Source: Aricia agestis
Taxonomy: Eukaryota; Arthropoda; Insecta; Lepidoptera; Lycaenidae
Assembly: GCF_905147365.1 (NCBI RefSeq)
Contig: NC_056407.1
Coordinates: forward strand, 10,682,001 to 10,746,000
Length of the DNA: 64,000 nucleotides
Reading direction: 5' to 3'
Of this stretch, positions 1 through 13,030 are shown piece after piece (within the stretch, counting starts at the first letter, position 1; each line of letters opens with the position of its first letter). The translations under genes were made by a program, and so were the position numbers. The notes under the pieces were generated by a model. It was not told the origin of the DNA. It did not search any database and was given only the letters and a program-made list of their open reading frames with translations.

Positions 1-1296
1 CCGGATATCTTTATTACACTGCACGCAATGCTAGATTTTCTACTCTACACTGCAATTTGATACTTAGCAGCTTTTTCATTGCATTGCAGAATGTTTTTGT
101 TAAAGCTTGACTTTACGCGAGCAGAAAAAGTTCCACAAACATATCACGATAAGTATTTAGGACTTATTCGTGAAGAACTATATATATATACATAATTATA
201 AATAAAAAAAAAAAGTCTGAAAAGGCACCACAAAAAATAATAAGTACTTTTTGGTTACATTTTCTTACACTTTCATTTGAGGCACTTAATTGATTCAACA
301 TCGCTTTTCTATAAGACAAATCTAAGATACACTATTACCTAACTGGAGCTAGAAACACTAGGACATAGATGGTATCAATTTTTACTGGCATCGCCTCAAT
401 TTACTTCGGAGATCGATCAGATTAAAACTAAATAATTGATACGAAACCTATTTCGCTAACTCAATTAGACAGACATTTGGCATTCTGATATTGAATGGAA
501 ATCACGGCTTAGTCACTGGTCCCAGCAATAAATATATTAGCTAGAGGACAGACAATCAATCCCCTGTATACCTGTTATGGAGGCTTCGGCATCTTTGAGG
601 TATTAAGTGAGAAATTTAATGCAATATTGTGAATCGTTGAAAGTTTACAATTATTGGAGAATAAGACTTCAACGCGCTTATTTGACAATATAATAATAAC
701 GCACTACTACTTAATAGTATAATAAGCTATCCCTACTAATAACATTATTATTGCGGATGTTTGTCTATTTGTCACCTTGTCGTGCTTACCGATTTTCTGG
801 GTATGAAGATATTTTCAAACTTTAGAAATAATTAGGACAGTTTATAGTACATATATTATGATTTCCGCAAGATCAACCAATTTCTGCGACTTTGTAGGCA
901 AAATTCCGTAATACAATACTATGAAATGTACTATAACTGTATTTATCAGTGCCATACCAAAAACAGTAAGTTCAAGTAATATAGATCATTAACGTCAAAA
1001 TGTTTACCTACTGATTTATATCCCAGTTGTTAAACGGAACATAATATTGTAGTTTAAGAAGACATTAATGCCATACTTACTAACTTAGCAAAAGTATAAA
1101 TGATTCATGACTCAAGTTACTACATACTTCCTACCTGGATATGCCTATTAGGGAAATATAATATCAATATTGCCAACTTTAATAGCCAGGTAAAGTTATT
1201 AAGATAAAATATGGGACAAAATAATGCTACTACGAATACCAGAGTGCTTTGATGTTTGCGGTCAATTTTATTTGTAATTTAACATACTACTTAAGT
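1..1296. other. AT-rich non-coding sequence, nothing recognised
   Basis: No repeat family, RNA gene or convincing coding frame was recognised here. There is a short A-rich run near 200-215. Frames are short and have the composition of background. Confidence 0.6.
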
Positions 1297-1497
1297 AAAC
1301 TAGGAATACCTAGTTTAGTAGGAGAAACTAACTAATAAGTTAGTTTAACCTTCTTTCTTTTAGCAATTTGATGAGCTAAGGTCCTTAACTCATCAAATTG
1401 CTAATAGAAAATAAAATGCATAGACCGTAATTATTTTATTGAAATCCTTAACTCACTAGATAATTTCAATAAAATAATTACGATGCATTTCATTTTC
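1297..1497. repeat. Cluster of four short palindromes
   Basis: Four inverted repeats follow one another: 1297-1316 (AAACTAGG/CCTAGTTT type), 1325-1346 (AAACTAACT/AGTTAGTTT), 1361-1375 with 1389-1403 (TAGCAATTTGATGAG and its complement), and 1407-1445 with 1463-1497 (arms about 35 bp, core CGTAATTATTTTATTG). The third and fourth loops share CCTTAACTCA. A decayed snap-back MITE or serial hairpin duplication is likely. No target duplication was identified. Confidence 0.75.
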
Positions 1498-1732
1498 CAA
1501 ATATAATAGGTAATACAACAATTTTCTCACGTTAAAGACCACCGAAAACATAGCAATATTACGTAAATAAACAAAATATGCCAAACTAAAAGCCGTGTTT
1601 TTCAACATTGTACAGGAGGAAATAGCATTCCATTCCAAGGCATTCTTTAACGAAGGCAAAGAGACAACATCACACAATAACCCTCGAAGCTATAATGATC
1701 AGGAATAATAGACTGCAGCCCGTTTACTAGAA

Positions 1733-1792
1733 AGGACATTGGGACTCGCCTAGCCGCTTGAGGGACATTTTAGGACTCGCCTAGCCGCATTC
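1733..1792. repeat. Two-copy tandem duplication (about 30 bp)
   Basis: The segment GGACATT...GGACTCGCCTAGCCGC occurs twice in direct orientation, at 1733-1760 and 1761-1792, with small differences. It is a simple local duplication. The surrounding 1498-2848 sequence is otherwise unique AT-rich DNA in which I see nothing else. Confidence 0.75.
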
Positions 1793-2848
1793 GTAGTGGA
1801 ACAGACTTTTGTATTGGACAAACGAAATAAATTGCACTTAGACTTACTAAAAGACGCTGCGGTATAATATATTTTATCGAGCATACTTTTAATTTTATAG
1901 GCATACGCTGACCTTTTAAGTATAGATAAAAATTTTGTGATGCTCTTAATTACCGCATAATATTTGAGATATGAACTTTTATTTGGTTTAAATTTAAATA
2001 AACTTGACTTTTTATATATGCATAATAATATATTTTTTTTCATGACTACATCACGTCATCGCTACACGGAAAGATGTGAATAGAATGATTGAATTTATTA
2101 TCCTTTTATTCGCGAAACTACATAAAACTGAAAAATTACAGTAGCTGACGAGAGTTGCGCTTTTAAATTTTATTACAGCTAAAATGTGAAAGCAATCAGC
2201 TACCGAGAACAATAAAATAACTTTTAGAATGTCTCTTCAAATGCTACCGCGACAAACGAGACTGCCACTTTTTTTAGAAGTCATTCAAATCGATTCTGTT
2301 CGATTTTCAAAATCGAGTCGTCATATCGATTTCGTAAGAGCTTATTAACCGATTGTTTATACTTTGATGATGGCAATTACGAAAAATACATGAATAATTT
2401 ACAATGTTGTAGATGTAGCTGGCATAATTGATGACAACGAGATAATGACGGTCACATTGTCGGCGCCCACGCCGGATTGATATACAATACTATAATGGAT
2501 GTCTTTCATATCAACGTGATGCTTGGAAAGTTACGTAAGACCCTCACCTGCCAAACGAGGCTGCCCGAGATTTTGTTTGGGGTTTGCTGTTTGCGTGGGA
2601 CGAAAATAGTTCAATAGTGCTTTAATTACATAGGACCTAGGATTCCTAATAATAATAGGAATGTCTTATCTGTAATAATTCTTATAATTAACAAAAATTT
2701 TTATGAATTTGTAATATTAATTAAATATGAGGTACTAGGCTACTGCCCGGTATCTGAAGTTTTTTGCCAGCAGTAAAACTAGGTAAGTCCAAATCTGAAT
2801 TAAGACAAACACAAACATTTGAAAATCTAACAAATCTAAAATCTTATG

Positions 2849-3165
2849 TTTTTTTTTATGAAATAAGGGGGCAAACGAGCAAACGGGTCACCTGATGGAA
2901 AGCAACTTCCGTCGCCCTCATCAGAAGAGCTGCATGTGCGTTGCCGGCCTTTTAAGAGGGAATAGGGTAATAGGGGATGGTAGGGAAGGGAAGGGAATAG
3001 GGGAGGGTAGGAAAGGGAATAGGGTAGGGGATTGGGCCTCCAGTAAACTCACTCACTCGGCGAAACACAGCGCAAGCGCTGTTTCACGCCGCTTTTCTGT
3101 GAGAACGTGGTATTTATCCGGTCGAGCCGGCCCATTCGTGCCGAAGCATGGCTCTCCCACGTATA
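2849..3165 (-). mobile_element. SINE-like repeat 'CACCTGATGG' family, copy A
   Basis: Near full-length copy (about 317 bp). Read on the minus strand it starts TATACGTGGGAGAGCC, has an internal C-rich tract, carries TTTCCATCAGGTGACC near its end and finishes in poly(A), seen as the T run at 2849-2857. The poly(A) end suggests retroposition. I see no strong tRNA-type A and B boxes, so the SINE label is provisional. Copies B-F in this window share the same order of blocks. The family resembles SINE-like repeats abundant in heliconiine butterflies, from memory and unverified. The open frame across it is not a gene. Confidence 0.85.
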
Positions 3166-4302
3166 AACGCACTTTCCGAACATAAAAATAGGAATTGCAT
3201 AATTTAGTACTAATGTATGCTCTTCTAATTACAGCTAATAGGGACCTTCTCCGAACACCCTAGGAGCTGTACCCACAAATTATGCTCTCTGATTTATTGA
3301 CTGACTCCGGCGCCGATAATTACTGACATTCTATTTGTGTTTTTTAAACGGAATAATGGCTAGCGATTAACCACGGAACTCCGAGATGGCCGAGCAGATT
3401 TATGGGTAATAAACGTAAATTATGATTCGAGCCGCGAATCGATATGTTAAAATATTGAAATGAATATGACGGTAGCGACTAGGCGATTAAAAATATAAGT
3501 AAAATGAAATTCAATCCGATGCTTATTGAGACAAATATTTTAACTAATTGCAAGGTTTTACCACAACACTTTGTGTAAACTATTGTGAATTGTGATGTGT
3601 CAAACAAAAAAAGAATTAAACACTTATATGAAGTTATGTTAGGTGCCTCTGATTCGGAAGTAATTAGCTTATTTTAATTGGCACTTCAGGTATTTCTTTT
3701 ATTTAATTTACATTACAAGATTTTCTCTCTTTATCTCATAAATATTTACTATCTTCCCAAAGAGAATTGAAAATGATGATAGAGCCAAAGGGATATTGAA
3801 ACATGATGTAGGCGCCTTAGAAACATAACTTCCTAAACCGGCCGATGTCCTTCATTTAAGAGCACTTCTGCTTCTCTTTATTACCTAGTTTTGGCCCCAC
3901 GCAAATACCATGCGATAATATTACACGCTGACTTGATAATATAGATGTTTTGAATTAATAAACATAAATAAATATTACTAAGGATTAGACATTACATGAA
4001 TTCGTCGTGATTCGTGAGGTTTATTTTCATGAAAAAAAAATCTAAATTGGTTTAAGTATCTCATGAACAACCAAAAATCAGGTCCTAATATCCAGGTAAC
4101 GATAGTTTGCTAAATTTCAGTGATAAAGTTAAGGCATCGCATACGATATTATATGTATGGAAATTGGAACGCCATTAATTTTGGTTTCAAATTTCGCTGT
4201 CAAAATTTTAAATGCATAATATTATTATGATCACCAGTATAAGACATGTGAACACTGAATCATCCACAAAACTGCAACACTGTATAGCCTGGACAGCCGT
4301 TG
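3166..4302. other. Unique AT-rich sequence
   Basis: No gene, RNA or repeat family was recognised between the SINE-like copy and the next TIR element. Confidence 0.5.
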
Positions 4303-4495
4303 GGCCAGGCCACAACACTGCGTTGCGGCGTCGCATCGTATAAATCTATACGATGAAGCCACACAAAGCATCGTGAAAATTTCCGATGTAAAGGGTGCTA
4401 GGCTATATGAAATTTTTGCGTTGCGATGTCGCATCTCATTTATGTGCGTTGTCGTTTTTGCGATACGACGCCGCAACACAGTGTTGTGGCCTGAC
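4303..4495. mobile_element. MITE-like TIR element, about 193 bp
   Basis: Terminal inverted repeats of about 37 bp are visible: CAGGCCACAACACTG followed by GTTGCGGCGTCG on the left, with the near-perfect complement at 4459-4495. The direct repeat CCGTTG flanks it at 4297-4302 and 4496-4501, which fits a 6-bp target duplication. No transposase is encoded. Superfamily is unassigned. Opposed short frames across it are products of the symmetry. Confidence 0.75.
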
Positions 4496-4501
4496 CCGTT
4501 G

Positions 4502-6316
4502 TCACAATAAACTATATCTAGAGTCTAGACACGCAAATGTCACTGTCAGTGGTACACGGGCGTCGCGGGGAATAATTTGTCGGTTATTTATCGCCTACTC
4601 CATCGGGATTCAGATGTGTTTCGACAAGACGTAAATCGTGGAATTATACTCGAGAGCGCGTGGGTGCGATATGACAATGTGCAAATCATTGCTGGTACTC
4701 GTGTGCAGGAATGCACCTCGAGGGTAATTAAGAGCGCGTAGTTTGTGTTCAGTGTGTAAGCATTTTGCTTTACTGGTTGAAATTGTTGAGTATTTGCTAA
4801 TGAGATATTCCATAATTTATGAGCTGCTACAGTGTATTAAGGTGAGGCCAGTTCGAAAAGACTGATTTTTAAACTTCCAATCTGAAGAAATTATGTGGAA
4901 TTCTCTTACATCAAAATTCATGTAGACACAAAAAGAAACAAAGTAACGAAATAACCGAACAGAATATTGAAAAATGGCATGGTAATTCTGTAAAAAAATC
5001 TTGAATATCACCATAAAAATACACTTCAAATTCGAACATCTCATAATTTTCAATGACAATGATATTATTTTTTTTACAAAAAGGATAGCTTTTTTATAGT
5101 TCTAGCAAAATAACCTAATAGATTTTTAAGAAATGATTCGGTCATTAAATAAAAATAAAATAAAATGTATAATTTTCTCCTATTTCGCCCTATCAACAAC
5201 GCGGCGAGCGTCGTAACCGCCCTATACAAGGCGCGCTGATATGAATGTTATTTTAATGTCCTTAACGTCGATATTCGTACTGACAGACATCGACCTGCTA
5301 ATTCAGAGACAGCCTTGCCTTAATATCATTTTTTTTGACACACTCGCAGGTAAAATAAATTCAAGCTAGACTTCGATAAATATCGAAACAAACTCACCTG
5401 TTGCATCAAGTTGATCGACGAAGCAATCCCAACCCCGGTGCTTACTCCTCATCCTTCGCGAAGCGACCCAGGAATGTTACTCGCCTGAAACAAAGAGCGT
5501 CGTAAATATCAATTAGGAGGATTTTTGTGGAGTCTTCAATTAGCACGTAGCCCGAGAATTGGAACAGTGCTCCTCATTAGGGGAGCAGAATGTGGTAAGA
5601 GGTGATCGGAGATAACGCATTACGCATGCGCGGGCCATTGTCTTCGCGCCTAGATACCTATATAATACGAAAGCTCACAACTGGTAATATGCAAAGCTCT
5701 CAGATGTTGCGTTGCTCAATGACTCATAACGGAGTTGTAAACAACATTGTCTGTTACTGATTGTTTTCCTATGCTGATAAACTTTACAATTAAACCATAT
5801 TCATTCTTAAAAGCAATAAATACTCTAGAAACAACGAGCTAATTAAAGTTTATATCTAGACAGCCTACATTTTGGCCTGTTTTTTCTAACCTTACATAAT
5901 AAGTAAGTTAAAAAGAAGAAATACGTATTAATAAAAATAAAAACATAATATCTGAACTCTAAACCTCACTCGTTAAAATTTAACAGCTAGTTATAATTAT
6001 CAAGTCAATGAAAATTCCTGTCTCTAATCATTAAAATCTTTTGTAGAATGTCGTGACTCCGCTTATCCTGTAATTATGAGTGTTGCAATCGCGCACGTGC
6101 CGCGGCCGGTGCGTGGTGGGGCTAACTTGCATATCTTATAATTCAAGTTTAAATAAACAGACAATATTCTTACACCACTAGACTGGAGAGTGCATATTGT
6201 GTTGAGGTCGTTCACCTCTCTCGTTATAATGCAATTCTATGGTGCAAATATAAATCAATATAAATGCATCACAGCTTTTTACATCCGCCAGTGGTTTTCT
6301 TTGAAAGTTTGAATAC
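4502..6316. other. Unique sequence with short GC-richer patches
   Basis: No gene was recognised. GC-richer, CpG-containing patches occur near 5195-5240 and 5395-5660, and a short one at 6088-6122. They lack repeat signatures and could be regulatory, but nothing in the sequence proves this. Confidence 0.45.
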
Positions 6317-6320
6317 TTAA

Positions 6321-6785
6321 GGCCCTGTATTCCCAGAAACGGACGATTTTCAAGATTTAAAAGTGACATTAGACATAAAAATATAGTAATTTAAATTCTG
6401 AAAAGAAAACGTATGTATTAATTAAAGATCTAACACAGTGGAATTTATATTCCATTACACAATATCATGAACTTCACTCGATAGAAAAAAGTGCCAAAGT
6501 TACCTCTTCTTTTGACGAAATTGCCATACTATGTCCAAATTATTTAGAATTTTCAGATAATTTTTGTACTGAATTAAAGACAAAGAATATATGTAGGGCG
6601 TTTCGTTTTTTCGACTCGATTCAATTGATGTATAAAAAAACGACAATCAAAAAACTATATGATTGCAGGCGCAAAGGTTCGGCTGCTACGCTTTCAGTCC
6701 ACACTTTGCGTTTTAAGAATTTAAATTACTATATTTTTATGTCTCCTGTCACTTTTAAATCTTGAAAATCGTCCGTTTTTGGGAA
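6321..6785. mobile_element. TIR element (MITE-like), about 465 bp
   Basis: Long inverted arms at about 6329-6399 and 6717-6786 share AAACGGACGATTTTCAAGA and TAAAAATATAGTAATTTAAA in opposite orientation. TTAA occurs at both outer edges (6317-6320 and 6786-6789), which would fit a TTAA-specific family. The left arm has about 9 extra terminal bases that the right lacks, so the right end is probably eroded. No transposase frame lies inside. Confidence 0.75.
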
Positions 6786-6789
6786 TTAA

Positions 6790-8260
6790 GCGTCGCCGGA
6801 TAGGCTTTTAAATGGGAAATATCGAAAACCAAATAAAACACAATTATTAATTAAACAAACTCGAGTCATTTACAAAACAGTGAGAAAGAGGCGGTGAAGT
6901 CAAAGTTTGATCTGTTGTTAGTACTTAATATTTGTAGACAGTATTCATTCTTCCCATATCGCCCAAGGGCCACAAACGGATGTTTTGTTTGCTCAATATT
7001 TATGCCCAAATGAAGGCAAACATAACGGTATTGAAACAAAGCATTCTTATCTCAGTGTTGTAACTAAATAGTTATTTAGCAAAACGTAATGAGTACAATA
7101 TTTGGTGCTAGATAAGGAAAAGGAGTGTTCTGTGTAGAGGCGTAAATGTTTTGCTCAGATGATTAGATTAAATGAGTATTCATAATATCTAGAGGTTATA
7201 ATTATACAGTCCTTAGTCTGCCTTTTCCTTTTTTTATTATTGTATTATTTGAAATTTGTGTTTTTTCTTTTAAAATGTTCATGTTGCCTTCTTTGTATGT
7301 CTTTTACATTTAAATATTACATGCTAGCTTAGAGTTTGCTTTAGGTTTCAATACTTAATACTAGACTTAATACAACCTGTACATACAATGTTGACACATT
7401 TTCCAGATAATTTAACAATACAACTATCTACCTCAATCAGACATAAACCACATATTTTATGGATGGAATAATTCACAGGCGTCGAAGTACCTTATGTTAA
7501 ACAGGCCACGTATTAGGTAACGTTTTATTGTGCATCGCATCGGGCCATTGACAGCTCAGCCCTATCAGATAACAAGTTTATACCAATTTTATAGCACTTA
7601 ATCCCACTTTATTGATGCAACCTTTTTAACACGTCTTACATTTTTATTTGTAGAGAATTTACTTTATTGACATTTTCTCCGGGAAGTCGGAGTTGAAATA
7701 TTATATTTTGTATATAGGATGTATTATACCATAAAGGCGTAGGCTGTGGTAGTTGTGACAATGTTTGTGAGTAGTAGAAGATGAGTAATTTGATATTATG
7801 TAATTTCGTAGTAGTGTTTAATAGATTTAACGGTAAAATTTTAAGATCTGAAGCTAATATTGATACTATAAATGTTAAAGCATTTTACTCCAACATCCGT
7901 TACTTCAAGATTTTGCAGAATAATCATCACTCCGATGTAAGGAGTATAAAATTATCAAGTTATTAGTTTATGTTTTAATCATCGTATGCGCTGGAAGTTA
8001 CCTAACCTAACGGTTTACTGAATCGCAAAGGCGTTAACTTTACGTTTACACTTCTTAATTGTGCCGCTAAAGCGTAGAGTAATATAGGACGCTGTGGTAA
8101 GATAGGGTATTTATTATATAAGTTTCAGATCTAATTTATACTATAGTCTAGATGAAAAAATATGTTAGGCTCACCTAATGCTATATTATAATAATCTCTT
8201 GCTGTACAACAAATGATAATATTAATAATTGGGTTCCAAGCAAACGTTAACAAGAAACCA
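6790..8260. other. Unique AT-rich sequence
   Basis: Nothing recognisable. The short frame near 7781 has no domain or composition support. Confidence 0.5.
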
Positions 8261-8395
8261 ATTTTATTATTTTAAGTTTTTACTTAGCATGGGATTAGAC
8301 GACGTGATGTACGCTACCTAGCTATTATACTATTGTATATTATTGTATGCTTAATAAAGAATTAGAATTAGAATTTGAAAGAATTTGAATTATAG
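8261..8395 (+). mobile_element. Possible retroelement 3' tail with (GAATTA)n
   Basis: An AATAAA signal near 8351 is followed by degenerate GAATTA/GAATTTG repeats to 8393, the arrangement seen at 3' ends of many insect non-LTR elements. No coding remnant or target duplication was found, so the left boundary is a guess. Confidence 0.4.
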
Positions 8396-8452
8396 GGCCT
8401 TACAATTTATGTGATTCAATTCAAAAACATGACCTAGGGTTGCGGAAAGTAA

Positions 8453-8593
8453 TATCAACGAAGTTGATTCATAGGCAGACGGTGGACCTACGTAGTTTGG
8501 TTGCGTTACGTCAGATCACAATTAACATTGAAATGACATGATACGACCAAATGACGTTGGTCTGTCAACTATGAATCAATTTCTTCGATGGTA
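8453..8593. mobile_element. MITE-like TIR element, GATTCATAG family copy 1
   Basis: The inverted ends ATCAACGAAGTTGATTCATAG and CTATGAATCAATTTCTTCGAT bound about 140 bp. A related copy lies at about 58985-59107 and shares ACCCGACCAAAT-like and CTATGAATCAATT blocks. Non-coding and non-autonomous. Confidence 0.65.
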
Positions 8594-8620
8594 CAATGTA
8601 ATTGTCTAATTGGCAACCCT

Positions 8621-8793
8621 TTTTTTTTTTTGACGCAGGGAAAATCTGCTAGAAGATTCCTGGGTAGGATATGTGGGATTTTTACCCACTAAAACCCCTG
8701 CGATGGACTTCCGCACATAGGAGAGCAACGGGTACTCTATGGAACAACTTCCGCTGCTCACCTAGCACATTGCTCTAACAGAGCTCTTCACAA
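8621..8793 (-). mobile_element. 5'-truncated non-LTR fragment with 13-bp target duplication
   Basis: A 173-bp insertion is flanked by perfect 13-bp direct repeats AATTGGCAACCCT (8608-8620 and 8794-8806). The T run at 8621-8631 is a poly(A) tail on the minus strand. Target duplication, poly(A) and short length together indicate a target-primed retrotransposition product cut short at its 5' end. No protein domain is recognisable. The intact duplication suggests a fairly recent event. Confidence 0.88.
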
Positions 8794-8806
8794 AATTGGC
8801 AACCCT

Positions 8807-10830
8807 AGCCGCCGATGTTTCGCAAGCGCTGTTAATACCAGTATCGGATACAATGGGCCGAGACCGCGACTATTGTTGATCAGTGCCTATTTTAACGTCA
8901 CTCTTTGGCAATGAGCAACCAGTTTTTGCGGCTGATGAAGATATGGAAAGCGTGATTTTCGCAACCGCGGCGTAATTAACTCGTTGTCTACGTAATCGAT
9001 GCATCTAAGCGAGCGACCAATGAGCACTGACACATAACATTATTAGAACCAACAGGCATTAATACAACTCGAAGTTATCTGTTTGTTATGTCCGTACCTT
9101 GATATTTATAGACGATATTCACGAGATATGATAACTTTGTGTTTATTTCTTTACGTTTACCGTATTATAAAGATATAAACTTAGATCAGAAACTGCCTTG
9201 AGGTGGTCGATACAAATATACAAATACAAAGTATTACCGAGTACTTAGTCAAAACGCATTCGCTTCCATGGCGAAGGTAAATGTCAAAAATGTGTGGTTA
9301 GATATAACCTCAGACGCATCGCAAGCACCATGACACTAAGCGATGCGTTACATCAAATCCCATACATTTTAAATGACAACTTACTGCGTAATTTGACTAA
9401 GGGTCCAGCTTAAAGAAGTGCATTATAGCATAGTAAAAAATCAATTTCCTTTGACAATTCGTGAAAAGATATAAATAGAAAGGAATGCGAGAATTCAATG
9501 AACTTGAGCGGATATCGCGCGGCCTTGTTCGCTCGCCCCGCTCGTAAAAAACAAACGACTCGCTCGTTTCGAGCTCTGTTCTACACTGTATTAAAGGCTT
9601 TATCGAACTCTACATCGACTTTAAGTACAGAATACTTGGGAATTGATTATCCTACACGTTCTTCGTTCGAGATTTTTAGAGTTATACTACGAATTGGAGT
9701 GTTTTAATTGGAAATCTCATGTAAACTTTTCTTAGCGTTTAGAGAGCATTAATAGATTTTATATGAAAAGTTTAATGCTAATTTTGTAACAAATATACCT
9801 TTAATATCATGAGATCTACCTTTAAAATTTATCAGTATCACAATACATGGAATAAGTAATAGTTGTTCAACATCAATAATAATATAAAATTTTTCGAAAA
9901 TATCAAAAAGAAGAAAGTACAGCAACATTAAAACGTAAACTATTATAATATTTTAGTGGTTTCTATAATATATTAGTCATCGAAGGGGCTCATAAAGCCT
10001 GAATATTAGAGTGGTATGGGAACTGTGTAGTTGACCGAAGGTAAGCAGCTTTCAAGTACGTCACAGATGTACACACCTCTTAGTATCATTGGTTGTTGTA
10101 CTTAGGAACTAGGATTGTTACATGTTACTAGTGAGCCAGTTGTATCATAAAATTGTTTCATAATTTTTGTTTTAAAACCGTTGACTCATTTAATTCAAAG
10201 TCATATTCGTTAGTAAACGATACATTTGAGGAACTTGTAGTCAGTGTTTAAATTATTATTTGATTAGATTAGATTTTATTGTTATTATTACTATCAATAA
10301 AATATGAGGTAAAGTAAAGTAAGTGATAGTGTGGTGATAGTATGGGATCATTCCTAATCGCAGAATATCCTTCAGTGGGTCCATAGTCCGTTCAAAATTA
10401 CACCAAGAGCTCTTATGAGAATAGCCCTTATTTCGTAGATTTTAAGTTCCTGTCAGAGGCAAAGTGCCTTTGAATGGAGTAGTAAGCGCTTAATGGAGGA
10501 CATGTATAATAAATGACGTCAAGTGCACGGGCCCTTTTAAAACATTATCCTCTTTCGTTTTTCTGCAGACGCCGCGTGCCGGTTCCCGGGTTAATGATTA
10601 TTGATGGATTTTTGAACGACCTTCACGGATGTTAAACCAGTTCTGTGGCTTTCGGACTGCAGAATTATTGCAACAATTCTCGTCGACTTTGTTTTACGGC
10701 CATTGAATGTTTTTAACTCGGGCTTAAGTAAGAACTTTAAGGCTTAAGTAATTCTTTCGGGTCGAGAGGAGCATACTCTTTCAGGGGAGCATTTGCCTCT
10801 ACTTGTTTACTGTTTATGATGATGTTTTAT
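8807..10830. other. Unique sequence, one small hairpin
   Basis: No gene was recognised. A 9-bp perfect stem ACGCATCGC / GCGATGCGT lies at 9314-9322 and 9340-9348. The 69-codon frame at 9498-9707 starts in a GC-rich patch but has no recognisable domain. Confidence 0.45.
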
Positions 10831-11031
10831 GCCCGCTACTCCGTTAGGCCAAAATTGAAAATACGTTTATCACGTGGGCACTGTACATTTAACCAGGTAA
10901 AAAGAATCCTATAGTCCTTTCCCGAGGCTCAAAGTATCTTCATACCAAATTTCATCAAAATCAATTCAGCGGTTTTGGCGTGAAGAGATAACAGACAGTC
11001 GCATTTATATTATTAGTATATTTAGTATGGA
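10831..11031 (-). mobile_element. Helitron-like 5' end fragment
   Basis: Read on the minus strand from 11031, this begins TCCATACTAAATATACTAAT and continues with TAAATGCGACTGTCTGTTA and a block close to CGCTGAATTGATTTTGATGA, the head shared by other copies here (11031, 13792, 14757, 52533, 62904). A hairpin-CTAGT 3' end was not found, so the left limit is approximate. Confidence 0.65.
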
Positions 11032-13030
11032 TTTAAGGTATATAACAAAACCAGAAGCCCTCAACAAGTTTCTATTGAAATACGCTAGGTTCGATTTAAT
11101 CTATGAAGAAATTCGTTCAATAAATCAGATGCAATCGACGCATAGCAAGTACAGTTGAAAGCCTATTGTTACTAGTCTCAAAGTTTTTGTGAAACCACTT
11201 TCCAATTCTAGTTCTGAGTCAAACAGGTCTGTTTGGATACAGTAATACTTACACTAGAGGCTTAACAAACATTTTTTCTTACATAAAATATTGGAATAAA
11301 TTATTTGTTTAGATGTTTAAATTTAAGAGCCCATATGACCCTAACTTGACTACATACATTAACCTAGATCTCAAAATCTGTAAGGTCTAGAAAACTGATT
11401 TTTTGACACAAGTAACTTCAGTTCATAAAGATTAAATGCTCAAGACGAAAACACGATTACTCAAAAAATGCTCGATAGTTTCTTTTTTACAAAAAACCTT
11501 GTTTTAGACACATTTTTGCTTGGATCTTCGAAGTTTGCTGTCTTTTCTTTAATATTTTTTAATATTTAAAAAGGTATTGATAAAACCTAAATTTGCTCAA
11601 AACACTTTTTTCATAATCATTATAGTTCGTCTTTTATTCAAGTAAAACTAACTCGGCGATGATTCCGCGCCGTCCTTTTTCACCTGGCATATGAAAGACG
11701 GGCGTGAGTGTGAAGAGAGAAGGACGATGTTTGATTTTTAGAGTCAGGTGAGCTCTTAAAACATGTACTTAATAAATAATATTAAAGTCTGGTTTCTTTA
11801 GGGTAGTGGTTTTTATATATCTCGTGATTTACACTTTATTATAGAAATCAACTTGTTGTACTCGTATCAACGAAAAAATATTTTAAAGGTATATAATCAC
11901 AAATATTACCTTTTGAACGATCACCGTAGTAGGAACAAGCTATCTGAATCTTAGAATTGAAAAGACAACGAGGAATTCAACGTACGGAGTATTCAGAGCA
12001 TATAAATTAGCATCTGCAATGAACCACGGAGGTGATGACTGGGTTTCACAATCCGCGCTTTCGAGAGTAAAACTGTGACGCAACACAATGCAAGTCGGGG
12101 GCGTACAGTAGAAAGTTTTGTAGAACACAGTGCTCGTACAAAAACTGAGCCTTTTAAGGGAAACAACGTAATGCCGGCTACGAGCTATCTCTGAAATGCA
12201 ATCGGTCGCAAACCACTTACGATATTATGTGGGCTCACGGCGCTTCAACGCTTCACATCGGCTATCAAGCCATCAATGCTGCGAAATTGCAGACGAGTCT
12301 TAGATTCTTCGCTTTTTCTAATCGCTCTATAATACGCTAGTTCCGCGTCAGATGATCATATTTTAGTAATTTTTTGTAGCGTTCACGTTGGCGATTAATT
12401 TTAAAAATCCTTATTGTATCGATTTGATTGTTACATCCATAAAAACTGAGAAAGTATCTGACTATTCTATTAACTCTTACAGTTTATACTATGTATCTAA
12501 TTAGATTTCATCTACTAAGCAGATACTTTAAGTCTCGGGAAAGGAAAATGATTTTATACCGGAAAATCGATGATCTTCCAAGTCCCACGCAAAAAGAATA
12601 AAGAGGATTATAACTTTAAGCAACAATTCTAGAAACATTTAGGAAATCAATTCTCCCCACTTGTTGTCGACTTATTTGCTCTTTTCATTCATAGTCATTG
12701 ATTTGTACAGCGAATAATACGGTGACACGTTTCGCGCGATTAATTTCGTTTGTTATGTAAATTGAAATAGCAATGAAAGTAAAATTAAATGAGTTTTGCT
12801 GCTGTGTGCATTTTGACTCTACTGTGTATTAGTTAGACTCTACTTATTTTCCTTTTAAAGTTTCTTTAGCACTATAAGAAACATTATTTTTGGTTTAAAA
12901 CAATGAATATCTTTAATATTAATTATTATGTGTAAAAAGGAAGTTTCCATTTTTAAGGTTTTCTTAGTAAAATAAATTTTGTATACATGGGTTGTACCAA
13001 GATAGCGTAGATCTAAGGTTTATTATAGTA
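11032..13030. other. Unique sequence
   Basis: No gene or repeat family was recognised. A CpG-containing, repeat-free patch spans about 11940-12330. It could be regulatory, without proof. Confidence 0.45.

Noticed and set aside
4231..4634. Opposed frames with similar peptides on both strands
   Set aside because: They arise from the inverted ends of the TIR element at 4303-4495.
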